From contig JAQJVL010000046.1 of the NCBI GenBank assembly GCA_035578905.1, positions 688,510-752,509 on the forward strand: a stretch of DNA of 64,000 nt, in the 5' to 3' direction. The position numbers and the translations under genes were made by a program. The notes beneath the pieces are model-generated. The model ran no database searches. It was not told the DNA's origin and saw only the letters and a list, made by a program, of their open reading frames with translations. This document shows, piece by piece, positions 46,870-57,195 of this stretch (positions are counted from its first letter, which is position 1; each line of letters starts with the position of its first letter). Source of the stretch: Stictocephala bisonia (taxonomy: Eukaryota > Arthropoda > Insecta > Hemiptera > Membracidae).

Positions 46870-47301
46870 GAGTCTGCAAATGCTATCGGAGGCTGTCGGC
46901 CATGTTGGTTTAAATCCCATAAGAACAGTTCTATTTTCGACCCGGGTATACGATCTCACGCGTATCCAAACAAAACACTTATTTTCAAACGGATTTTTCC
47001 TAACAAATTGCATTTGATCAAGAATTAAATTACACGTTGGAATTGCTTTGCGAATTTTAAATTAGTTTTATAGAGACAAATACAAAACACATTTAGTTTG
47101 AAGCTATTACTTTCACATATTTTTTAAAACAAGGCGTATGTATTCAAAATATGAAAAGAAACCCCAACTTGCAATGTAACAAAGTTTAAAATGACACCTC
47201 ATACACAACTTTTGGTCAATAAATAACGAAAAAATATGGATTTGCAAATAACATTGTTCTTATAAGGTTAAAACCAACATGACTGACAGCCTCTGCAGAC
47301 T
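46870..47301. mobile_element. piggyBac-like MITE next to exon 2
   Basis: It is flanked by TTAA at 46866-46869 and 47302-47305. Inverted ends share agtctgca, gaggctgtc and catgttggtttaaatccc (right arm: gttaaaaccaacatg) over about 70 bp. The interior of 432 bp has no transposase. TTAA target duplication is the piggyBac hallmark. Confidence 0.8.
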
Positions 47302-47341
47302 TTAAAACTTTAGTTTCAGTTGTTATTTTGTTATTGTCCAG

Positions 47342-47560
47342 GCACCACAGACACCACCACCATCACCACCACCATTACCACCACCATCATCACCACCATC
47401 ACCGGCACAAGCGGGGGAGCAAGAGCAAGACGGCAGTCTGCAACGTTGACGGGTCCACACTGGTGCTCACAGGCAGGCCAGATGTGGCGGAGACTCAGTT
47501 CTGCAATGGAAGCCTGGAGGAAGAGCCATGCCCTGGAGGTTGCAGGGGTCATACCAAACT
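47342..47560 (+). CDS. Candidate exon 2: His-rich tract, furin-like site, Cys-rich segment
   Basis: It is bounded by ttattgtccag and ccaaact/gtaagtc, a strong donor. In phase with 32324-32481 it encodes HHRHHHHHHHHYHHHHHHHH, then RHKRGSKSK, then a segment with four cysteines ending EEEPCPGGCRGH. RHKR fits the furin/proprotein-convertase consensus, and the Cys-rich part would be the mature side of a secreted or extracellular protein. The C...CNGS...EEEPC...C spacing vaguely recalls the end of a thrombospondin type-1 repeat, but I cannot confirm that. GC content and codon use differ clearly from the surroundings. The His codons (CAC/CAT) form a trinucleotide repeat, so tract length may vary between individuals. 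Confidence 0.72.
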
Positions 47561-50080
47561 GTAAGTCAATCACTGACATGGAATAAATGTGTTTTTAATT
47601 ATTTAATACTAGACAAACTGTGAAGGTAATAGGTACTCTCTGTTCTTAGAATACTTGGAAGAAGGACTATGTTGATAAAAAATATTATAGTCCAATGGGG
47701 TTACGTTAGGCTGAAGCGGGTGGGTGGGGCATTTAGTGGACTGGACCATTTACAAGTCACCCACCCACCCATACAAGTATTGATCCACCTATCCATCCAT
47801 AGCCGTAAAGTGGTATTAACCCATCCGCCCATTTCCGTACAATGGTATTGGTATTGGTACACTTATCGTGTGAGGAGAGCTTTCCAGGAATTTGAACCAA
47901 AGAACATCAATCAACATTAACCAATCAGACCATAGTTGAAAGGTTTTGTCCTTTCCACTAGAAAGGACAGAACCTTAAGACATCCTTAATATAATTAAAT
48001 TTTGTAATAAAAAAATAACTTATTCATTTTGTACATAACTTCAACAAAAAACTTGTTAAACAATCCTTTCCTATTATTGTTTTATTTTACACTTTTCAGA
48101 TTCATATAATTTTATGAATTGATTCATTGTGACTTTTTAATTGAAGAAATCGTATAACATGTACATATTAGACAACCTATACATACATATCTAAAGGAGT
48201 GTTCGGGAAATCACCTAATACCTTACGAAAAACGTGGAACAATCCTACCAAATGCTCGTATCTTTAATTTAAACACAAAGAGTGTTTACTGTGGATTGGA
48301 GAAAGCCTTTGAACTTTTTTCAGCCGCTCATTAATTAAAAATATGTTCTAGATCATCACCAAACGAAGTCTCATGGCTTTTATCATTTACTATTTACACT
48401 ATTATAAAAAATCACTATTAATTTTATTCTAGAACAAAAAGTTATAAGAATTTATAATTTAATTACGTGTTTCTTAATTGTAGTTAGCACCTGGATCCCT
48501 TCTGAAAATCTGATGAACATATGACTAACAGTCTGTCTCTATTCATTTAAAAATTCATCTTGGTTGTTTAAGGCTGTTTCGTAAAAAAATCGAACTTTTC
48601 GATTACAATATCTTTATTCAGCTACTAAACACCTGCCAATTTCAATAAAATTATGTTTATTATTATAAATACAACACATCAAAGATGAAAATTTGGTCTT
48701 TATTGGTACATGCCCAATTAAGAAACAATTTTCCCAATTATTCTCAAATTTTACAAACAGACCCTCAAAGGCCTGGTTTTTCTCATCAGTTATTTTAAAT
48801 TACGATATTTTACTACAATTTAGCCAATTCAGTTTTAAATAATTAATAATACATGTTTGTTTTTATTTTATTACAACGATAAATACAACGTAATGTTTAG
48901 AATCTTATGCTTTTTAATATCACCCACTTTACAAAATTCATTAACTTTATATACTCAACTGGGGTATGTACTTTTACCTGCATGTTATATTATAATCCAA
49001 TCGCCACGCACACATACTACGAGACACACCACCCGTACCCGCATAATCGTGCTTCAACGACATTCCGCAATTATATAGAAGGGGAGGGGAGGGGTGTAGT
49101 ATCTGTGTGTGTGACTCGTGGTCAAACGTACATCCAGCGCTGCGAGCGGAATTCTGTTGTCCCTAATGCCGGCCGAACCACCTTAAAATACTGGAAGTAT
49201 AATGTACTAAATAATGTCAAACTTGATCATGCTCAGTTCATTTTAGGTTGGATAAAGCCTTATAATTAGTGTTTGCAGCAAATACATTACTGCAAAGATT
49301 TGTTCCGAAACATATAAATCGTGGTTCTTAAAATACTTAAGATATACAGCGCTAAAAGCCTGCCTAGATAGCACTGAATGTACAGTAAGCCATACAAACA
49401 ACGTTCAAATCTTACTATAAATGTAACTTGTAGGAATGTTCGCATTGGGAATTTTACAACCATCCAAGCCATAAAAATCGTTTGCAAATCAAGACTGCAG
49501 TGATAAATTTTAAATTTACAGTTCTTTAATGGCTTAGCCTTGAATTTAAAAAAATGTTTAATGTAATTTTTTAATGTTTGTACTTTATTTCATTGACCAT
49601 TGGTTTCATCTTTTTTTGAAAGAAACGATACGGTATCTTACACTTAAATACATGGAAATTAAAAATAAAATAGGTACACGAACGATATATTCTACACTAC
49701 TTTAACGAAATACAATGTTATAATTTGTGTTGTTAATTTTAGTTACTTAAAAAACATATTTAGAAGTGATTTCATTAACTCATGATCTAAATATATATTC
49801 TATTTCTCTTATTTCTGTCAAACATACAAAATAAACATGTTTATATACTTACAAAACAGATGTTATTAATTTACTAAAATCAACCAAATGTTATACTTAC
49901 GGAACAATCTTTTAGGGTTAGTTTCTACCTTTTAGGATTACTTTATCAAGGTGAAAATACCCTAGTTGTCCTTTTTAAGCCCCAAAGAAACAGTGCACAA
50001 CATTTCAGTTCTCTACCTAAAGGACAAGTTGGAGAATTAGTGATGAGTGAGTGAGTCGGTTAGCTAGGGCTTTGCGTTTT
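47561..50080. other. AT-rich sequence, presumed next intron
   Basis: A short degenerate stretch at 47755-47850 (cacccacccatacaagt) resembles the 26.9-kb array unit in reverse. The 48907-49269 frame has no recognisable domain. No other exon is convincing. Confidence 0.4.
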
Positions 50081-50087
50081 ATATATA

Positions 50088-51158
50088 CACACACGGTGTT
50101 GAAAACTTATGGAACCACCTTCATTTCTCTTAAATGGGTCCAGATAAATAATTGATATTTAGGATTTCTCTGTAGAATGATTTTTTCTAACTTTTGATGC
50201 AGTTTATAAGTGTTTTTTAACTATAGGGGAGGGCTCGTAGAGGATTTCGAAAAAAAGTTTAAATGAAAAGTTATCATGAGTTGCCCATCATTTTAAAGCC
50301 AATTCACTCTGAATAAGACGCCATAAGTTTCAAGTCAAAAGAACCACACTATCAGAAATGGCCACTGGTTAATCTTTCTTAGCAGTGATATTTGAGTGGG
50401 AATTCGACTTGTTGTAAAAGCTTGTTATGAAGCTAGGTATTTGATTAAAGAAATAGAAAATTATCTTAAAATACATTATTGACATAATAGTACAAATATC
50501 TCTTAGAACAGAACTGGATTTTACAACATATCGAATTCTCACTCAAATATCACTGCTAAGAGAGGTTAACCAGTTGCCATTTCTGATAGGGTGGTTCTTT
50601 TGACTTGAAACTTATGGCATCTTATTCAGAAAAATATAAATAGGCTTTAAAATGATGGACAACTCATCATAGCCTTTCATTTAAATTTTTGCCAAATTCC
50701 TCTACGGGCCCTCCCCTCTAGGTAAATAACAATTATAAATTGCATCATAATATATATATATATATATAAAACAAGCATACCAAATCTCAATTATTTATCT
50801 GGACCCATTTAAAAAAAAAATTAAGGTGGTTACATACTTGTTCAAGACCCTCTGCTAAGAAAGATTAACCCATCGCCATTTCTGATAGGGTGGGGTGGTT
50901 CTTATGACTGGAAACTTGTCGTGTCTTATTGTGGCGTCTTAATCACAAAAAAAAAGGCTTTAAAATGTTAGGCAACTCATCATAGCCTTTCGTTTAAACT
51001 TTTTACAACCATCCGCGAGCCCTCCCCTCTAGGTTGAAAAATATTACAAACTGCATCAAAAGATAGAAAAAACTGTTCAGAGGTATACTAAATCTCAGTT
51101 AATTACCTGAACCCATTTAAGAGAAATTAAGGTGGTTCCATACTTTTGTAGATAAATT
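50088..51158. mobile_element. Large foldback element with an extra half copy
   Basis: Arm A (about 50088-50410) and inverted arm A' (about 50528-50850) share ttatggaaccacctt / aaggtggtt, aaatgggtccagataaataa, ggggagggctcgtagagg, gttgcccatcattttaaagc and ggccactggttaa. A third, direct copy of A' follows at about 50855-51158, ending aaggtggttccatacttttg. The arms are over 300 bp each. No protein-coding capacity. Confidence 0.88.
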
Positions 51159-51159
51159 T

Positions 51160-51773
51160 GAGTGGAGTCTGGTGGAACGAGTGATACCCATTGTGCTCTT
51201 TGAGGGCTAAATTAAATTAACCTTTCAGAATGTTAAACCATTTAATTTTCTATTGAATTAACTTTCGCGTATCTTTAACGAGTAAAGTGTATTTTAAAAC
51301 TAAGTGAATTGACAAAATGTCAGGTATCACTTCGTAGTTTGCAAACTGGTTGGCAATGAAGTTCCAGGCAAAGTGTACTTTGCTTTCCTTGCCGACTTTA
51401 CTTGGCAACTTCAAAACCAGTCGACGTTCGCGTCTTCAAAATTTCCATATTCAATCTGATTATATAATCACCACGCCCCCTGTTCTAATTCGTCCTTCTT
51501 TCTAATTTGCCCGATGGAGTCCCCCACTGCTTGATCCAGTGTCAACGGAAATTTTAATGGCCGCCCTTTAGCGAGTAATCAATGTGTGTTCTAGGCCTTA
51601 ATCATCTTTCCCACAGTTGCTGGACTCTGAAAACCGATCCTCAAGCGTTCACTATCATATTTCCTAATCCCGTGCCTGTTACCTTTGTTTCCTTTATTTC
51701 CCAGAACATATCCTTGAAATCCAATATATTTTTGTTCTGTGTTAAAATACTGGCAAATTAATTAAAATACTTA
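51160..51773. other. Sequence with no recognisable feature
   Basis: No exon or RNA gene was recognised. The region ends where the SINE at 51774 begins. Confidence 0.35.
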
Positions 51774-51962
51774 GCCGGCGGTCGAGCAGTCTACGGCGTC
51801 AGGACTTTGAGCATGGGTTAGAGATATGGCTGATTCGAATCCGGCCTAGACTGGAACATTTATCAGTAATATTCACCTTCTACTGTACTGGTTCGCCCCC
51901 TTACTCTGTCTGAATAAGTTCCTTGCACAGATTAAGAAGGACATCGGCCTCTCCTTAAAATA
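51774..51962 (+). mobile_element. tRNA-derived SINE family 1, left copy
   Basis: The A-box-like region gccggcggtcgagcagtcta, the phrase ggcgtcaggactttgagc, the B box gattcgaatccggcc and the body tactgtactggttcgccccc and ttactctgtctgaataagtt end in acatcggcctct. It marks the left end of a 10.2-kb inverted structure. Confidence 0.85.
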
Positions 51963-52221
51963 AAATCAGACAATCAATATAAAGAAATAAACGTCCTTCA
52001 TCAAAACAACGTTTTATTGATTACAGTCAACAATAAAAAATACCCATCTAAAAAATTAATTTTAATTCATATGGGTCCATTAAAGTATGTCAAAATATGC
52101 CACATAAAAAAAAGAATAAGAAAAGTTTGCAATATAGTGATATGAGATACGATCTACGGAATGATGTGTGCTTACTTTGAAAGTGTAAGGAAAGTGACTT
52201 GGTTATTTATTCACGAGGCTT

Positions 52222-54112
52222 TGGCCACACGCTCTAGTGAGGCTACACGCTATGGTTCTCTGCTGTGTTCCTGGGTCACACTCAAACTGTTCTTGACCAC
52301 ACGCTCTAGTGAGGCTACTCGCTGTGGTTCTCTGCTGTGTTCCTGGGTCACACTCAAACTGTTCTTGACCACACGCTCTAGTGAGGCTGCACGCTATGGT
52401 TCTCTGCTGTGTTCCTGGGTCACACTCAGACTGTTCTTGACCACACGCTCTAGTGAGGCTGCACGCTATGGTTCTCTGCTGTGTTCCTGGGTCATACTCA
52501 AACTGTTCTTGACCACACGCTCTAGTGAGGCTGCACGCTGTGGTTCTCTGCTGTGTTCCTGGGTCACACTCAAACTGTTCTTGACCACACGCTCTAGTGA
52601 GGCTGCACGCTGTGGTTCTCTGCTGTGTTCCTGGGTCATACTCAAACTGTTCTTGACCACACGCTCTAGTGAGGCTGCACGCTGTGGTTCTCTGCTGTGT
52701 TCCTGGGTCACACTCAAACTGTTCTTGACCACACGCTCTAGTGAGGCTACACGCTATGGTTCTCTGCTGTGTTCCTGGGTCATACTCAAACTGTTCTTGA
52801 CCACACGCTCTAGTGAGGCTGCACGCTATGGTTCTCTGCTGTGTTCCTGGGTCATACTCAAACTGTTCTTGACCACACGCTCTAGTGAGGCTGCACGCTA
52901 TGGTTCTCTGCTGTGTTCCTGGGTCACACTCAAACTGTTCTTGACCACACGCTCTAGTGAGGCTACACGCTGTGGTTCTCTGCTGTGTTCCTGGGTCACA
53001 CTCAAACTGTTCTTGACCACACGCTCTAGTGAGGCTGCACGCTGTGGTTCTCTGCTGTGTTCCTGGGTCACACTCAAACTGTTCTTGACCACACGCTCTA
53101 GTGAGGCTACACGCTGTGGTTCTCTGCTGTGTTCCTGGGTCACACTCAAACTGTTCTTGACCACACGCTCTAGTGAGGCTGCACGCTGTGGTTCTCTGCT
53201 GTGTTTCTGGGTCATACTCAAACTGTTCTTGACCACGCGCTCTAGTGAGGCTGCAAGCTGTGGTTCTCTGCTGTGTTTCTGGGTCATACTCAAACTGTTC
53301 TTGACCACACGCTCTAGTGAGGCTGCACGCTATGGTTCTCTGCTGTAATCCTTAGTCATACACAAACTGTTCTTGACCACACGCTCTAGTGAGGCTGCAC
53401 GCTGTGGTTCTCTGCTGTGTTTCTGGGTCATACTCAAACTGTTCTTGACCACACGCTCTAGTGAGGCTGCACGCTATGGTTCTCTGCTGTAATCCTTAGT
53501 CATACACAAACTGTTCTTGACCACACGCTCTAGTGAGGCTGCACGCTGTGGTTCTCTGCTGTGTTTCTGGGTCATACTCAAACTGTTCATGACCACACGC
53601 TCTAGTGAGGCTACACGCTGTGGTTCTCTGCTGTGTTTCTGGGTCATATTCAAACTGTTCTTGACCACACGCTCTAGTGAGGCTACACGCTGTGGTTCTC
53701 TGCTGTGTTTCTGGGTCATACTCAAACTGTTCTTGACCACACGCTCTAGTGAGGCTGCACGCTGTGGTTCTCTGCTGTGTTTCTGGGTCATAATCAAACT
53801 GTTCTTGACCACACGCTCTAGTGAGGCTGCACGCTGTGGTTCTCTGCTGTGTTTCTGGGTCATACTCAAACTGTTCTTGACCACACGCTCTAGTGAGGCT
53901 GCACGCTGTGGTTCTCTGCTGTGTTTCTGGGTCATAATCAAACTGTTCTTGACCACACGCTCTAGTGAGGCTAAACGCTGTGGTTCTCTGCTGTGTTTCT
54001 GGGTCATACTCAAACTGTTCTTGACCACACGCTCTAGTGAGGCTACACGCTGTGGTTCTCTGCTGTGTTTCTGGGTCATACTCAAACTCTGTTCTTGACC
54101 ACACGCTCTATA
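52222..54112. repeat. 72-bp tandem repeat, array A (about 26 copies)
   Basis: The unit is ctcaaactgttcttgaccac, acgctctagtgaggctgcac, gctgtggttctctgctgtgt, tcctgggtcaca. The period is 72 bp, so a 395-codon frame stays open; it is a repeat artefact because all strands and several frames are open. Units from about 53200 on carry tttctggg instead of ttcctggg. Confidence 0.96.
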
Positions 54113-54249
54113 TATACTTTACAATATGCAAAAAAAAAAAAAAAAAAACTGAAATCGATTAATTCATATTGATTAATGCAGTTTTTGAAAAGAGTTGTGT
54201 ACTAAAATTCGAGAATTACCGTATGTACACATGAAATTTTACAGCTCTT

Positions 54250-54440
54250 CATACCCCTACCCTTTATACAGACGACTTCATACAGTCGTTTCTGAACTGG
54301 CGTGGGAAGATGTCTAATAAAAACATGAATGGTCATGTGATTGCGGAGAGTATATTCAAACAATGGATCATATAGTTACAGAGTGCCCCGTGCGCTCTTT
54401 TATGATGGATTGGCTCGATGGATTGGATTTAGCTTTGTGA
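54250..54440 (+). pseudogene. LINE RT C-terminal remnant, copy 2
   Basis: The frame from 54333 reads SCDCGEYIQTMDHIVTECPV and ends at TGA (54438-54440). This Cys/His motif near the C-terminus is common in several non-LTR retrotransposon clades. Upstream frames are broken, with stops near 54315. It is related to 20825-21060. Confidence 0.78.
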
Positions 54441-54606
54441 CAGGATATTAGTTTATACTTTTATTAAAATAAAATGACTTTTGGACCTTTTCCGAAGTAT
54501 ATGTATTACAGCTTTTATATAATTTGTTTAAATTTATAAATGGTAGCTGACAAAAAATGAAACAATATATATTTATCTCCAAACGGGAGTAGGAGAGTAT
54601 CTTATA

Positions 54607-55051
54607 CAGGGGGGAAAAAATATGGAATCTCTTTCACAACGACGTTATGATTTCCATAGATAATTTTGTAATTTATTTTTAATAATTTCTTTCTATAAAT
54701 TACAATTGTTGATCAGAATAATTTACTTAAAACAATTAAATAGCGGAGAATTAATATTGTTCAAATTAGTTACTTTGAAATTCAAATGGCCGCTACTCTG
54801 GAAAAGATAAACCTTTCGAAGTCCGGTTTCCGGCAATTAATTTATCTTGAACAGACCTTTCATTTAATATCAAACTCGCTCTAGAGTTACGTTAAAGATT
54901 TTCCTTCAACTCCTCGTGGGCCGTCCCCCTGAAAAGACGAAATTTCGCTAATGGTGTCAAAAAGTATGTTCTTTGTACAATGATCTTGTACAAGATTCCA
55001 CTTTTACACATACAAAAGTTGTGAAAGCGTTTCTATAGTTTTTCCACCCCG
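54607..55051. mobile_element. TA-flanked MITE (Tc1/mariner-like), copy 2
   Basis: The 445-bp element is flanked by TA, with ends caggggggaaaaaatatgg and tagtttttccaccccg. It is the diverged counterpart of 16931-17376 in the same orientation and shares taaatagcggagaa and ccgctactctggaaaa. Confidence 0.8.
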
Positions 55052-55670
55052 TATTTGTAAGATTAAGTTTTTAACAATTATATAAGTATAAAATCAAAAC
55101 ATGAGTCAGTTGTTGTTAAAATTATTTATTGAAGTTTCTATCGGCGTTATCGGTAACCGTAGGGTTAGTAGTGAGACACCAGTTTCGCCAAATTCAAGAT
55201 CGGAAACGGATATCTAGCACGAGTAGCAAACTTTAATTTTCAAAACTTACCTGATGATAAAATACAGGAGCTAACTTGCATTAAATGCAAAGTTTTTCAT
55301 TTTAACAATGGACAATGAATAAATGAAATCAGCACAGACAAAAGACATGTTCTGTGTAACAGAGACTTTCAGCTCATGTTGTACCCTGCGAGAATAGCAG
55401 AATACCGCAGTCCCTTTCTGCATTGTTGACTTGCTTAAGAAGTCTGAATAAATAGCCGATGTGGATTGCCAGCCTTTAGCTCGGTTCACCTGCTCTGCGT
55501 CCAGGGCCAGTACGTGCTTTAAACTTTACGGCTTTCTTCTGTCTTTATCTTACTTTTGTGACTCTTCCTTTGTTACATTGCACCCTACAAACCAGCAACT
55601 TAGTATTTTATTATTTTTTTTTTACTTAGTTCATGTAGTAGCCTAACATTTTTTTTTCAACAACTTATGG
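55052..55670. other. Sequence with no recognisable feature
   Basis: No exon, RNA gene or repeat was recognised. Confidence 0.4.
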
Positions 55671-55714
55671 TAATTTTGGTGTAAATTTACAACGCTTATA
55701 GTGTTTTTAAAACT

Positions 55715-55762
55715 AACACAACGTTTCGACAGGTATGAGACTTCCTGTCCTCTTCAGGTGCC
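55715..55762 (-). ncRNA. Hammerhead ribozyme-like motif (left arm)
   Basis: On the - strand: GGCAC, CUGAAGA, extra G, GACAGG...CCUGUC (perfect 6-bp stem II), GAAA, ACGU, U, GUGUU. Stem I pairs over 5 bp with two wobbles. Confidence 0.68.
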
Positions 55763-55992
55763 ACCTACTACCTCATCCTACATATACAAATATTATTATA
55801 TACTACTTAACTAACCCTTTTCAACGTAGAGTATTTTTTTCGTAATTGTGTGTATAAGAAGACATGATTTTCAGAGAAGTCTATCGTAATCAATAAACAC
55901 ACGATTCTGTTAGGGTTTTATACGTTGATACGAGTTATTTATGTATTATAAAAATAAAAACATTAGTTTGATATGTGGGATAAGGTAGTAAG

Positions 55993-56041
55993 TAGCGCCT
56001 GAAGATGACAGGAGTTTCATGCCTATCGAAACGTTGTGTTA
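55993..56041 (+). ncRNA. Hammerhead ribozyme-like motif (right arm)
   Basis: UAGCGC, CUGAAGA (55999-56005), extra U, GACAGG...CCUAUC (stem II with one mismatch), GAAA, ACGU, U (site), GUGUUA (56036-56041). Stem I pairs over 6 bp including two wobbles. Confidence 0.65.
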
Positions 56042-56090
56042 GTTTTAAATAAAACTAACATATAATTACTTACTGTTTACACCAAAATGT

Positions 56091-56890
56091 AATACTTTTG
56101 GATACGTAATAGCTTTTGTAATAAAATTTGTCAAATATTGTATAAATTCTTAACAATCAATATGGGGAAAATAATAATAATTTCTATATAGAACATTTTT
56201 TAATAATTCCAGGTTATTTTACTAATTGTCAAACGACTAACAAGCACCTTATCAAGATCATAGTGATGGCAACATACGTAAAGGTTGAGATATAGCAGTC
56301 ATTTGATGACGCTGATACGTCAATATCTCAGTCTGTCAAAGTCAGGTCTTGATGGCAGCTACAGTATTAATTCAGCATTTGGAAACAAATGGGGCTACAT
56401 TTCAAAAATCTCAAAGGCCTAGGACGAACAAAAGTTTTTTTTAAAGAATCAATTAGTTTAAAATGCAGAGTGCGTAATACTAGTTTTTACATTAGTTTGA
56501 ACTTGTTAGGGCCTATGTGTCAATCTAAGCTTGCTGAGTCTTCGACTCAGTGAGCTACTGTCATCCAGGACAGAAATTATAATTTTAGAAAAACACTTAA
56601 ATTCAACATGATCAGTAACAACCAGTAACACGACACTCGGAATGTGTTAGTTAATCAGATTAAACACTAACACAAAAACACATTATATAAAATTAAAAAA
56701 ATTATTAAATAATCCAATTGCATATGAATACGAGTATGTTACCAGGCACAGATGTCTAATGTTAATGTTGTTTCAAAATAAAAGCGGAGTCTACAGTATA
56801 GTAAGTGTTAAATTAAGAGGTTTATATATGTTCATCTTATAAGTTTCTTTTCACAAGAAAAGTATACTAATATAACAGAATCTCAATATT
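56091..56890. other. AT-rich sequence with no recognisable feature
   Basis: No exon, RNA gene or repeat was recognised. Confidence 0.4.
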
Positions 56891-56894
56891 TGTA

Positions 56895-57195
56895 AATTGA
56901 TTCTTTCTCTGTCCCTTCTCGCAAGACGAAGGTCGTTCTTATAGCAGAAGACCTAAGGTTTTAAACTGATTTCTCCTTTGTTCCGAATACCTTTTCACTT
57001 GAAAAAGTCCGCTCGTAAAAGAGAAGCTCCATCACTGTAAACTGATTTTTCTGTATTCCAAATTCCTTCTCGCTTGATGAAGGCCGTTCATGTAGCAGAA
57101 CCTGAAACACTGTAAACTAATTTAATCCGTGTTCCAAATTCCTCGACACTACAAGAAGGCCTCTCATTTAGCAGAACTTCCATAGTTTTAAACTT
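56895..57195. repeat. 75-bp tandem repeat, four diverged copies
   Basis: The unit contains ttccaaattccttctcgctt, gaaggccgttcatgtagcag and actgtaaactgattt, and directly precedes array B. Copies differ considerably. Confidence 0.8.

Larger units (their letters stand above)
32482..47341 (+). other. Inferred 14.86-kb intron between the candidate exons
   Basis: The interval starts gtacct and ends ttattgtccag. It holds a hammerhead-like relic, a TA-repeat MITE, a 19-bp array, 72-bp arrays, a solo LTR, palindromic ribozyme-bearing elements and a TTAA-flanked MITE whose right end is 37 bp from the acceptor. Intron status is inferred from exon phase only. Confidence 0.55.
55671..56090. mobile_element. 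Inverted-repeat element with a hammerhead-like motif on each arm
   Basis: The ends ttttggtgtaaa and tttacaccaaaa bound a 420-bp palindromic unit. Each arm includes cgaaacgttgtgttagtttt, and the centre is AT-rich. The two hammerhead-like motifs point outward. No protein is encoded. Confidence 0.88.

Noticed and set aside
52161..53348. 395-codon open frame in 72-bp array A and similar frames in array B
   Set aside because: Several frames on both strands are open through the same arrays because the unit is 72 bp without stops. There is no unique coding sequence beyond the repeat and no splice context.
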